A DNA stretch of 17,007 nucleotides from JAEYFP01 sp964566545 (GTDB lineage Bacteria > Bacillota > Clostridia > Lachnospirales > Lachnospiraceae). Every line of letters starts with the position of its first letter. Within the stretch, counting starts at the first letter, position 1. Below the pieces are notes generated by a model, which did no database searches, was not told the origin of the DNA, and saw nothing but the letters and a program-made list of their open reading frames with translations. Location: NCBI GenBank assembly GCA_964566545.1, contig CAZMIX010000052.1:1-17007 (forward strand), written 5' to 3'. The position numbers were made by a program, and so were the translations under genes. Positions 6,888-14,033 of the stretch are shown here, in pieces.

Positions 6888-7058
6888 TTCTTCTTTCATC
6901 CAGACTTTACTGTCGGTTTTGGATTGTACCAAATCAGCCGTATGTACCTTTCTCGCACATACGGGTCGTGGACTTGTACGCCTATGAATCTCTGCCTTTT
7001 TAAACAGCTCCTCATTTCGCCTTCACCACCGGCTAGGAATTGCACCTACCCCGAAGAA
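6888..7058 (-). ncRNA. FMN riboswitch (RFN element)
   Basis: The minus strand carries the conserved RFN blocks in order: TTCTTCGGGGTAGGTGCAAT, then CCTAGCCGGTGGT, AAGTCCACGA, and finally ACCGACAGTAAAGTCTGG followed by ATGAAAGAAGAA. The outer ends TTCTTC (7058-7053) and GAAGAA (6893-6888) form P1. A longer variable arm in the middle accounts for the 171-nt length. The aptamer binds flavin mononucleotide. With the terminator just downstream it should switch off ribU when FMN is plentiful. The 460-nt gene-free stretch between tex and ribU is fully accounted for by promoter, aptamer, terminator and ribosome binding site. Confidence 0.97.
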
Positions 7059-7102
7059 TTTTCCTTATTTTATTTTGTTTTGAACAGTTCCTGTTCGTAA
7101 CT

Positions 7103-7131
7103 AACATACTGCATTGTTAACATTTTGTCAA
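7103..7131 (-). promoter_or_regulatory. Promoter of the FMN riboswitch / ribU transcript
   Basis: On the minus strand, TTGACA (7131-7126) and TATGTT (7108-7103) are separated by 17 nt. This places the transcription start near 7096, about 40 nt before the aptamer. A perfect 6-bp inverted repeat, GAACAG-TTC-CTGTTC at 7082-7096, lies at the predicted start. Confidence 0.7.
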
Positions 7132-7161
7132 GCATCATTTTTGACGTAATTTTCTACATTC

Positions 7162-9504
7162 TTACAACTTCATCGTCAACGCGATCCTCTTTTTGGGAAC
7201 GTCAACGCTCAGCACCTTTACTTCTACAATATCGCCGACCGCTACCGCCTCTAACGGATGCTTGATGTATTTTTCAGTAATCTGCGAAATGTGCACCAAT
7301 CCGTCCTGATGCACGCCGATATCCACAAATACGCCAAAATCGATGACGTTACGCACCGTCCCCTTCAGCACCATACCCGGCGTCAAATCCTTCATTTCGA
7401 GCACGTCGGAGCGCAGAATCGGCTTTGGCATGTCGTCACGTGGATCGCGCGCCGGCTTTTCCAGCTCCTTGAGAATGTCTGTCAAGGTGATTTCACCAAT
7501 GCCCAGCTCTTGAGCAAGCTGTTTCTTATTCACAACTTTCTTTTCAAGCGCACCGATGGAAGAACTGCCATTGGATGCTATGGCACTGCTTTTTGCCGGC
7601 ACTTCTTCAACAGCAAGTACAGGGGCTCCCATCGCCGCTGCAAGCGCCTGACCCATCGCGGTATTTTGATTGCGAATCAGGGTCTGCTTCGGAACGGGCT
7701 TTTTGCTCTCCTTTGCCGGAGCCTTTTTCACCGCTGCCTTATCCCTTGCAGCCTGCGCCTGCGCCGCACGCACATCCTCCATCGTAAGACCGAGCCTGTC
7801 GAGCAGCTTCTTTGCCGCCTCATATGATTCCGGGTGGACACTCGTCGCGTCCAGCGGATTATCTCCATCTAAAATACGCATGAAGCCTGCTGCCTGCTCA
7901 TATGCCTTCGGACCAAGCTTAGCAACCTTTAAAAGCTGGGAACGGTTCACAAACCGGCCGTTCTTTTCTCTGTAATCGACGATATTTTTGGCGATAACCT
8001 TTGTTACGCCGGAAATATATTCCAACAGCGAAGCGGACGCGGTGTTTAAATCAACGCCAACCTTATTCACGCTGTCCTCCACAACGCCCTGCAGGGCATC
8101 GGAAAGCTTCTTCTGATTCATATCATGCTGGTACTGTCCGACACCGATGGATTTGGGATCGATCTTTACAAGCTCCGCAAGCGGATCCTGAATACGGCGC
8201 GCAATCGAAGCAGCGCTCCTCTGTCCGACATCGAAATTCGGGAATTCTTCTGTCGCCAGCTTGCTCGCAGAATACACGGAGGCACCTGCCTCATTGACGA
8301 TCACATACTGCACCTTGGCGTCGATTTCTTTCATTAGCTCCACAATAATCATTTCCGACTCGCGGGAGGCCGTTCCGTTTCCGACCGAAATCAAGGTAAC
8401 ATGATATTTACTGATCAGTCGTTTCAGCTCTGCCTTTGCTTCATTTACCTTAAATTGCGGCGCTGTCGGATAAATGACCTTGGTATCGAGCACCTTTCCC
8501 GTCGCGTCCACAATCGCAAGCTTGCAGCCTGTACGGAAGGCGGGATCCCAGCCGAGCACAACCTGACCGGCAATCGGAGGCTGCAACAAAAGCTGCTCCA
8601 GATTCTTTCCAAACACCGTAATCGCACCATCTTCGGCTTTTTCCGTTAAGTCGTTCCTGATTTCACGCTCAATTGCCGGAGAAATCAAACGCTCATAGCT
8701 GTCGGCAACCACCTCTTTTAATAGCGGAGTTGTATAGAGATTATCCTTTGTGATCACCTTTTTGGCGAGGTACATTAAAATCTGATCTACCGGAGTCTCC
8801 AGCTTAACCGTGAGCAGCTTCTCCGTCTCTCCGCGATTCAACGCAAGCACACGATGCCCCGCAATCTTTTTAACGGGCTCCTCAAAGTTATAATACATTT
8901 CATAAACGGATTCCTGCTTTTCATTTTTAGCACTGGAAATGATTTTACCGGACTCAAACGTGGCCTGACGAATATAGCTCCTGTAATCAGCTTCATCCGA
9001 GACCATTTCCGCGATAATATCCTTCGCACCGGCAATCGCTTCTTCCACAGTCGCCACTCCGTTTTCTTCACTGATATAATCTCTGGCACTTTCCTCTACG
9101 GGCACATTTGTCTCCTGCATATAAATCAGCTCCGCAAGGGATTCCAGTCCCTTTTCCTTTGCGATTGTCGCCCGCGTCCGCCTCTTCGGGCGATACGGTC
9201 TATATAAATCGTCCACGACAACAAGCGTCTTAGCGGCAAGTATTTGCGTTTTCAACTCCTCCGTCAGTTTGCCCTGTTCTCCAATGCTTGACAGCACCTG
9301 CGCCTTTTTCTCCTCGAGATTTCTTAAATAAGTCAGACGTTCATTTAAGTTTCTCAGCACCTCATCGTTTAAGGAGCCGGTCACTTCCTTTCTGTAACGC
9401 GAAATAAAAGGAATTGTATTTCCCTCATCAATCAGATTGACCGCAGCCTCCACTTGCCATTTTTCTACGCCTAACTCTTCCTTCAGCTTTGCAATAATAT
9501 CCAT
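7162..9504 (-). CDS. tex: Tex-family S1 RNA-binding transcription accessory protein
   Basis: This is a cytoplasmic nucleic-acid-binding protein of the Tex/YhgF family, linked to transcription and RNA metabolism. It has 780 residues. The N-terminal Tex core runs from MDIIAKLKEELGV with the NTIPFISRYRKEVTG (29-43) signature and DDLYRPYRPKRRTRA (98-112). A YqgF/RNase-H-like domain covers about 315-440, with GWDPAFRTGCK and GNGTASRE. Helix-hairpin-helix repeats cover about 483-550, and a C-terminal S1 domain about 708-780 includes RNVIDFGVFVDIGVHQDGL. Between the HhH region and the LAQELGIG segment (663) lies a low-complexity linker rich in Ala, Lys, Pro and Ser (about 580-660) that I do not expect in typical homologues. 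ATG 9504 is preceded by AGGA at 10 nt. It follows the DUF975 gene by 22 nt. Confidence 0.96.
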   Translation of the reverse strand: MDIIAKLKEELGVEKWQVEAAVNLIDEGNTIPFISRYRKEVTGSLNDEVLRNLNERLTYLRNLEEKKAQVLSSIGEQGKLTEELKTQILAAKTLVVVDDLYRPYRPKRRTRATIAKEKGLESLAELIYMQETNVPVEESARDYISEENGVATVEEAIAGAKDIIAEMVSDEADYRSYIRQATFESGKIISSAKNEKQESVYEMYYNFEEPVKKIAGHRVLALNRGETEKLLTVKLETPVDQILMYLAKKVITKDNLYTTPLLKEVVADSYERLISPAIEREIRNDLTEKAEDGAITVFGKNLEQLLLQPPIAGQVVLGWDPAFRTGCKLAIVDATGKVLDTKVIYPTAPQFKVNEAKAELKRLISKYHVTLISVGNGTASRESEMIIVELMKEIDAKVQYVIVNEAGASVYSASKLATEEFPNFDVGQRSAASIARRIQDPLAELVKIDPKSIGVGQYQHDMNQKKLSDALQGVVEDSVNKVGVDLNTASASLLEYISGVTKVIAKNIVDYREKNGRFVNRSQLLKVAKLGPKAYEQAAGFMRILDGDNPLDATSVHPESYEAAKKLLDRLGLTMEDVRAAQAQAARDKAAVKKAPAKESKKPVPKQTLIRNQNTAMGQALAAAMGAPVLAVEEVPAKSSAIASNGSSSIGALEKKVVNKKQLAQELGIGEITLTDILKELEKPARDPRDDMPKPILRSDVLEMKDLTPGMVLKGTVRNVIDFGVFVDIGVHQDGLVHISQITEKYIKHPLEAVAVGDIVEVKVLSVDVPKKRIALTMKL

Positions 9505-9526
9505 TGTCTCTTAATCCTGTTCCTTT

Positions 9527-10366
9527 TTATATTCTATAGTCTACCTCTGATTCCGTTCTGTTTTGGGGTTCCTCAAATTCACCCTTCAAATCACGGTAAA
9601 AATCGGCCATTATAACATTTTGATAAGGCATAACCCACAATGCGGCAATTCCGCATGAGATCAGCACGAGCAGATACCAGCCAATCAAGCTCAGCATCAC
9701 ATAAAATAGCCTTCCCTTATTTCCTTTCATGAGCGCAATACTTTGATTGAAAAAATCAGTCGAAACCGTCTGCGGATCATCCAAATACAAAAAGCCGACC
9801 TGCGAAACCATCAAGCTGAATATAACACTCAGCACCATCCCAACGGTATAAAGAACTGACCAGAGCAAAAACAACATCCCCGTATAGCCGCCGTTTTTAA
9901 TTGCGAAATAACTGGTTATTTCGGAAGGAATCAGCAGAACCAGGCTGACCGCATATATAATCAGATAAATAATGATTACCTTGTCAGGATGATGGGAATA
10001 GCAGTAAAACAGGTCGGCAATCCGCGGCTTCTCTCCCCGCGCAATCTTTAAGCAGACATTGCTGAAGCCGACAATCAGCGTACCCATCAGTGCGCTTAGC
10101 ACACCCGAAACTGCATAAATGATTACGTAATACCATGGAGATGAAAACCCGTTTGCCAGAAATGCCGCCGCGTCCGCCATGGAAGCGGCTCCCGTCGTGA
10201 GCGTTTCGGTGACTGCGGTCGTAATCACCGCAATATACACGAGCATCATGACAGCAAATATGATCCCATAAAAAATGGCAAAAGCACCTGCTGCCACACC
10301 ATAGTTGCCAAGTAACTGTTCCTTTGCCATTGCTTTTAATTCTGATGACGTCTTTTTCTTTTTCAT
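9527..10366 (-). CDS. DUF975 family integral membrane protein
   Basis: This 279-residue polytopic membrane protein is recognised as DUF975 from its layout. A basic N-terminus has SSELKAMAKEQLLGNYG (7-23), followed by about five hydrophobic blocks (24-50, 79-104, 127-148, 160-193, 218-246). The C-terminal signature is GWYLLVLISCGIAALWVMPY (229-248) followed by QNVIMADFYRDLK. The soluble tail is acidic. Function is unknown; the family is common in Clostridia and Bacilli. I chose ATG 10366, preceded by GGGGAG, over an upstream start at 10435, because the family begins at the MKKKKTSSEL stretch. It lies 62 nt after the HExxH gene and 22 nt before tex, in an apparent four-gene operon. Confidence 0.88.
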   Translation of the reverse strand: MKKKKTSSELKAMAKEQLLGNYGVAAGAFAIFYGIIFAVMMLVYIAVITTAVTETLTTGAASMADAAAFLANGFSSPWYYVIIYAVSGVLSALMGTLIVGFSNVCLKIARGEKPRIADLFYCYSHHPDKVIIIYLIIYAVSLVLLIPSEITSYFAIKNGGYTGMLFLLWSVLYTVGMVLSVIFSLMVSQVGFLYLDDPQTVSTDFFNQSIALMKGNKGRLFYVMLSLIGWYLLVLISCGIAALWVMPYQNVIMADFYRDLKGEFEEPQNRTESEVDYRI

Positions 10367-10428
10367 GTTGTTCTCCCCGTTAATTGATGATTCCGGTAAA
10401 TCCTTTCTGTTTTGTCGGTTTGCTTCCC

Positions 10429-10893
10429 TCAGCACGCAATGTCGATATTGGCACCTGCAAGTACGGATGCATCGGCCGTCTTTTGCGCCTTTTGATATGG
10501 ATTGTCTTCATTGGAATATTTAATCTGCGTACTCGTCGTACCTCCCGATACGTAGGAACGTCCGCATTCCGGACAGATCGCTGTTTTCAGCAGCACATTT
10601 GCGGAAACGACTTTCCCGTCGCCGCTCGCCGCCTTTTTGTAAGCGTTGGCCACATGTTCCTGCTCATGAGCCATAACACGGCTCGCCGAAGCCTGCGGGG
10701 AAATATGGGCGGCTGATTTAAACGAAACCATTTCATCGGAACCGTCCTGATACTTTCTATTGCTACAAGTTTCGCACTCAGACGGAGAAACTTTCCTGCC
10801 CGGACTCACCTGTTCGGATTGTCCCGGATTCTTCACCGTACCAACCTGCTGGTATGCATATTGACTGCTTCCGTATCCGATCGCGCCTACCAT
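10429..10893 (-). CDS. Small HExxH / CxxC putative metalloprotein (SprA-related-like)
   Basis: This 154-residue soluble protein has no signal peptide. It contains CETC (40-43) followed by SNRKYQDGSD, then HEQEH at 76-80 (an HExxH zinc-protease-type motif) in ASRVMAHEQEHVANAYKKA. After that come CPEC (107-110) in AICPECGRSYVSGGTT and a final cysteine at 154. The combination of CxxC, KYQDGS, HExxH and CPECGR matches a small conserved Firmicutes family that I associate with SprA-related putative metallopeptidases; the name is from memory. A third catalytic metal ligand is not obvious, so activity is unproven. ATG 10893 follows AGGGGG. The N-terminal 35 residues look disordered (Gly, Ser, Gln rich). 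It sits between two membrane-protein genes in the tex operon. Confidence 0.83.
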   Translation of the reverse strand: MVGAIGYGSSQYAYQQVGTVKNPGQSEQVSPGRKVSPSECETCSNRKYQDGSDEMVSFKSAAHISPQASASRVMAHEQEHVANAYKKAASGDGKVVSANVLLKTAICPECGRSYVSGGTTSTQIKYSNEDNPYQKAQKTADASVLAGANIDIAC

Positions 10894-10922
10894 ATGCTCG
10901 CCCCCTTCTCTTTTTCACTTTG

Positions 10923-11363
10923 CTAAAAACCTTTCTCCATCCCGTCAAAAAAGTCTCCAATTTCCTCGGGTAGCTCCTGTCCGTACATTTTCTCATACTG
11001 CTGCTCGTATTGGCTCCTCATCTCGTTCCAAAAGTTTTCATCCTGACTCGCCATGGAAAGCAGCATGACAATCTCCACAACAATGATAAAAACCGTCAGA
11101 ATAAACGAGGTTACAAGTCCGATGATCGAGCAAATCAATCCGGTTTTGGCCGGATTCGAGTAATAGCTTGACGCTCCTTTAGAAAGAATGGCAAGCGCAA
11201 TTCCTATCCCACTGAATACAAACGGCATACAACAGAACGCACCCGCAATCGACAGAATACCAAGAACCATCGATGCCTTCGCCAACCCCTCGGCCGCCTT
11301 CGCTTTTATCTGTGCCTCGTTATTCACCGGCATATTTTCATTATAAAATTGATTCTCATCCAT
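10923..11363 (-). CDS. Small two-helix membrane protein (DUF4190-like)
   Basis: This 146-residue protein has a hydrophilic N-terminus (1-28, Asn and Lys rich), two hydrophobic regions (about 31-60 and 74-104) joined by SKGASSYYSNPAKTG, and an acidic, aromatic C-terminal tail (105-146) with NEMRSQYEQQYEKMYGQE. The ASMVLGILSIAG ... KTGLICSIIGLV pattern resembles DUF4190-type membrane proteins. Function is unknown. I chose ATG 11363 over an upstream start at 11408, because a GAAAGGTC site precedes it and the extra 15 residues would come from the untranslated leader. It is the first gene after the promoter at 11420-11448, 29 nt before the HExxH gene. Confidence 0.82.
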   Translation of the reverse strand: MDENQFYNENMPVNNEAQIKAKAAEGLAKASMVLGILSIAGAFCCMPFVFSGIGIALAILSKGASSYYSNPAKTGLICSIIGLVTSFILTVFIIVVEIVMLLSMASQDENFWNEMRSQYEQQYEKMYGQELPEEIGDFFDGMEKGF

Positions 11364-11419
11364 TGGTCTGACCTTTCTTTGTAGCAAAAATAAACATTTT
11401 ATGGGCATAGCTCTTTTCG

Positions 11420-11448
11420 ATTATACCATAATCAAATCTGAAAAACAA
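11420..11448 (-). promoter_or_regulatory. Extended -10 promoter of the membrane protein-to-tex operon
   Basis: On the minus strand, TATAAT (11425-11420) is preceded by TGG, giving the TGnTATAAT extended -10 form. A TTGTTT -35 box (11448-11443) sits 17 nt upstream. The -35 box lies inside the last stem bases and T-tract of the aspartokinase terminator, so the two signals share sequence. Confidence 0.7.
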
Positions 11449-11480
11449 ACAGCAGTATACGAAATGTATGCTGCTGTTTG
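11441..11480 (-). terminator. Rho-independent terminator after aspartokinase
   Basis: On the minus strand CAAACAGCAGCATAC (11480-11466) pairs with GTATACTGCTGTTTG (11460-11446). The 15-bp stem has one G-U pair, the loop has 5 nt, and TTTTT follows (11445-11441). It ends the ACT-hom-PGM-lysC operon, about 40 nt after the aspartokinase stop. Confidence 0.88.
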
Positions 11481-11521
11481 AGAATTTTAATTTTGGAAAC
11501 GAATGTCACGGGTATGAGGGA

Positions 11522-11998
11522 TTAGTCCTCTAAACCGAAAATATCGTGTGCCGCAATCATGGCTTTCTCGACTTCCTTTTCGTCAATCAGGACAGTCACC
11601 CTGATTTCAGAGGTGGAAATCATATTGATGTTGATATTTGCATTGTAGAGGCATTCAAATACCTTTGCAGCAACGCCCGGATTGGACATCATACCTGCAC
11701 CGACAACGGATACCTTTGCTACGTCGGTTCTGCACTTAATCGCCTGCACGCCCAAAACATCTTTTTTATCCTCGAGCACCTTCAGCGCTTCATCGGTCAT
11801 ATCGCGCGGAATCGTAAATGTAATATCCTTGGAGCTATCCCGCCCGATAGACTGCAGAATCATATCGACATTGATATTGGCTCTTGCAAGCGCATCAAAC
11901 ATCCGGAATGCAACACCTGGCTTGTCATCAAGCCCTACTACTGAAATTCTTGTAACATTTTTATCGGCTGCAACGCCGCTCACTAACATTCTTTCCAC
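11522..11998 (-). other. Putative internal reading of aspartokinase: regulatory beta subunit
   Basis: An in-frame GTG at 11998 (codon 245 of the aspartokinase gene) is preceded by a perfect AAGGAGG (12013-12007) with 8 nt spacing. The resulting product is about 158 residues and consists of the two C-terminal ACT domains. An ATG three codons later (11989) is an alternative start but is 17 nt from the Shine-Dalgarno. In Bacillus subtilis aspartokinase II, a beta subunit is made from such an in-frame internal start at almost the same place, so this is probably a functional second translation product. Confidence 0.6.
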
Positions 11999-12730
11999 TT
12001 TTACATCCTCCTTAACAACTGTTCCTTCTGCTTCTGACAAACTCGAACGTACTATCAACTGCACACCGTATTTCTTTGCAAGCTCAACGGAGCGATTATG
12101 CAATACGCCTGCTCCAAGTGTCGCCAAATCCAGCATCTCGTCATAGGTAATTTCTTTCATTTTGCGCGCATTCTTTACAATACGCGGATCCGCCGTATAG
12201 ACGCCGTCTACATCTGTAAAGATTTCACAGGAATCCGCATGCAGCGCTGCTGCAAGCGCGACCGCCGTCGTATCGGAGCCGCCGCGTCCGAGCGTTGTAT
12301 AATCATCGTATTTATTGATGCCCTGAAAGCCGGTCACGATGACTATTTTTCTCTGATCCAGCTCATGGTGGATCCTCTCCGTGTCGATCCTTTTCAGCCT
12401 CGCATTGCTATATGCGCTTGTCGTATGCATCGCCACCTGATAGGCGTTCAACGATACCGCCGGCACACCAAGGTAATCCATCGCCATTGCCATCATGGAG
12501 ACCGAAATCTGCTCGCCTGTTGTTAAAAGCATATCCATCTCTCTTCTCGGCGGCGCCGAATTGATCCCCTTTGCCATTTCAATTAAAACATCTGTCTGTT
12601 TTCCCATAGCCGACAGCACAACCACAACATCTTTACCATCCTTATAATCCTTGATGCAGCGATTGGCCACATTCATGATCCTTTCCCTGTCCGCGACGGA
12701 TGTCCCACCAAATTTTTTCACTACCAGCAT
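11522..12730 (-). CDS. lysC: Aspartate kinase (aspartokinase II type)
   Basis: This enzyme phosphorylates aspartate, the first step of the lysine, threonine and methionine pathways. The 402 residues match the Bacillus LysC type. The N-terminal kinase domain has VKKFGGTSVAD (4-14), the TTGEQIS segment (70-76), LGRGGSDTTAVALAAAL (147-163) and FTDVDGVYTADPRIV (171-185). Two C-terminal ACT domains lie at about 262-330 (VVGLDDKPGVAFRMF) and 338-402 (VSVVGAGMMSNPGVAAKVF), the usual site of amino acid feedback control. ATG 12730 has GAGGAG at good spacing. It follows the PGM-like gene by 28 nt, leaving no room for a lysine riboswitch. A perfect internal ribosome binding site lies at 12007-12013. It is the last gene of the operon. 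Confidence 0.96.
   Translation of the reverse strand: MLVVKKFGGTSVADRERIMNVANRCIKDYKDGKDVVVVLSAMGKQTDVLIEMAKGINSAPPRREMDMLLTTGEQISVSMMAMAMDYLGVPAVSLNAYQVAMHTTSAYSNARLKRIDTERIHHELDQRKIVIVTGFQGINKYDDYTTLGRGGSDTTAVALAAALHADSCEIFTDVDGVYTADPRIVKNARKMKEITYDEMLDLATLGAGVLHNRSVELAKKYGVQLIVRSSLSEAEGTVVKEDVKVERMLVSGVAADKNVTRISVVGLDDKPGVAFRMFDALARANINVDMILQSIGRDSSKDITFTIPRDMTDEALKVLEDKKDVLGVQAIKCRTDVAKVSVVGAGMMSNPGVAAKVFECLYNANININMISTSEIRVTVLIDEKEVEKAMIAAHDIFGLED
12007..12013 (-). promoter_or_regulatory. Internal Shine-Dalgarno within lysC
   Basis: The minus strand reads AAGGAGG, then 8 nt, then an in-frame GTG at 11998. This is the strongest Shine-Dalgarno match seen within a gene in this window and decides the beta-subunit start. 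The out-of-frame ATG directly after it is followed at once by TAA and cannot be used productively. Confidence 0.6.
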
Positions 12731-12758
12731 AACTGTCTCCTCATTTCTTTATCAAGTA

Positions 12759-13967
12759 TTAATTCTCATTTTCAAACAAATGGTCGATTAAACGATAGCC
12801 CTCTGCCACTTGGTTTCCAGACTGCTTCGCTTCCGCTTCATTGTAATTCCAGCTCTTTGTAAGAGGAGCCGTACTGTCATACAGCAGGTAAGGAACCTGC
12901 TCGGATGTGTGCGTTCTGATTCTGATCGGTGTCGGATGATCCGGCATGATCAGCAGCCGGTAGTCCTCGCCGGAGGCGTCCATCTGCTCTTTAACGCGCT
13001 TGATCACACGCTCATCCAAATACTCAATCGCCTGCACCTTTCTCTCCACGCTGCCTTGATGTCCCATCTCGTCTGGGGCTTCCACATGAATATAGGCAAA
13101 ATCAAAGCCGTCCTTTAGAAGTGCCTGTACGGCCGCGTCCGCTTTCCCTTCGTAATTCGTATGCAGTCCACCGTTTGCGCCCTTCACATGAAGCACTTCC
13201 ATGCCGGCGCCGATTGCAATTCCTTTTAAGAGATCGACCGCAGAAATCATAACTCCTCTTTTATGGTTTTTCTCTTCAAAGGAAGAGAGCAGCGGCTTTG
13301 TGCCCGCGCCCCAAAACCAGCAGCAGTTGGCCGGATTCAATCCCTGTTTTTTTCGTTCGATATTGATCGGATGGTCTTTCAAGATTTCATAGCTTCTTCT
13401 CATCATCGCATTCAGCGGCGCATCCTTGGGCAGATACTGTCCGATTGTCTGTGTCAGCACATCATGCGGCTGCGTCAGCTCCACGACGCTTCCGTGATCC
13501 CAGATCAGACAATGGCGGTAGCTCGTTCCGACATAAAACCGGTAAGTTTCATTTTCCAGCTCTTCTTGTACCGCATTAAGCAGAACCGCCGCATCCTCCG
13601 TGCTGATTTCTCCTGAGCTGTGATCGATAATGATCTTTTCCTCAAATACCGGTTCTTCATCGGAAATCGTCACGATGTTGCAGCGAAGGGCGATATCCGT
13701 ATCCTTCATCGGGACACCGATGCTCAGCGCTTCAAGCGGAGAACGTCCCGAATAATATTTTTTCGGGTTATAACCCAGCACTGCCAAATTTGCCGTATCC
13801 GAACCCGGCTTCATGCCTTCCGGTATCATATGCGCCATTCCAAGCTCTGACAGCTTCGAAAGTGCATCAAGAGCCGGTGTGTTTGCGTAGGCAAGCGGGG
13901 TTTTGTTTTCAAGCTCAACAATCGGTTCATCCGCCATACCGTCACCCAGCACTATAATATATTTCAT
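12759..13967 (-). CDS. Phosphoglycerate mutase-like enzyme, probable homoserine kinase
   Basis: This 402-residue member of the alkaline-phosphatase superfamily belongs to the archaeal-type cofactor-independent phosphoglycerate mutase family (ApgM, COG3635). The metal site and nucleophile regions are visible: VLGDGMADEP (6-15, D9), PGSDTANLAVLGYNPKKYYS (54-73, S56), YIHVEAPDEMGHQG (292-305, with H294, D299 and H303) and MPDHPTP (341-347, D343 and H344), with H353 nearby. It lies between homoserine dehydrogenase and aspartokinase. Family members in such clusters have been proposed or shown to act as homoserine kinases rather than glycolytic mutases, and no GHMP-type ThrB is seen here. I chose ATG 13967 (family N-terminus MKYIIVLGDG, GAGG at 9 nt). 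An ATG three codons upstream is also possible. Confidence 0.88.
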   Translation of the reverse strand: MKYIIVLGDGMADEPIVELENKTPLAYANTPALDALSKLSELGMAHMIPEGMKPGSDTANLAVLGYNPKKYYSGRSPLEALSIGVPMKDTDIALRCNIVTISDEEPVFEEKIIIDHSSGEISTEDAAVLLNAVQEELENETYRFYVGTSYRHCLIWDHGSVVELTQPHDVLTQTIGQYLPKDAPLNAMMRRSYEILKDHPINIERKKQGLNPANCCWFWGAGTKPLLSSFEEKNHKRGVMISAVDLLKGIAIGAGMEVLHVKGANGGLHTNYEGKADAAVQALLKDGFDFAYIHVEAPDEMGHQGSVERKVQAIEYLDERVIKRVKEQMDASGEDYRLLIMPDHPTPIRIRTHTSEQVPYLLYDSTAPLTKSWNYNEAEAKQSGNQVAEGYRLIDHLFENEN

Positions 13968-14033
13968 GTTCTTCATCCTCTTCCTGATTTTATGATCGTA
14001 TTTCGTTACTATTCCGCCTATTGGCATCCTGCT

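Noticed and set aside
7082..7096. LexA (SOS) box
   Set aside because: The GAAC...GTTC arms are present, but the spacing is 7 nt instead of the 4 nt of the Gram-positive LexA site GAACnnnnGTTC. I keep it only as an unexplained inverted repeat.
6840..7100. Plus-strand open frame of 86 codons
   Set aside because: It lies entirely over the FMN riboswitch on the other strand, whose conserved sequence explains the open frame. No ribosome binding site is present.
7258..7827. Plus-strand open frame of 189 codons opposite tex
   Set aside because: Antisense to a well conserved gene, with no recognisable domain and no ribosome binding site. It is a shadow of codon bias in the tex frame.
12731..12758. 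Lysine riboswitch ahead of lysC
   Set aside because: The gap is only 28 nt, far too short for the aptamer, and no conserved L-box sequence is visible.
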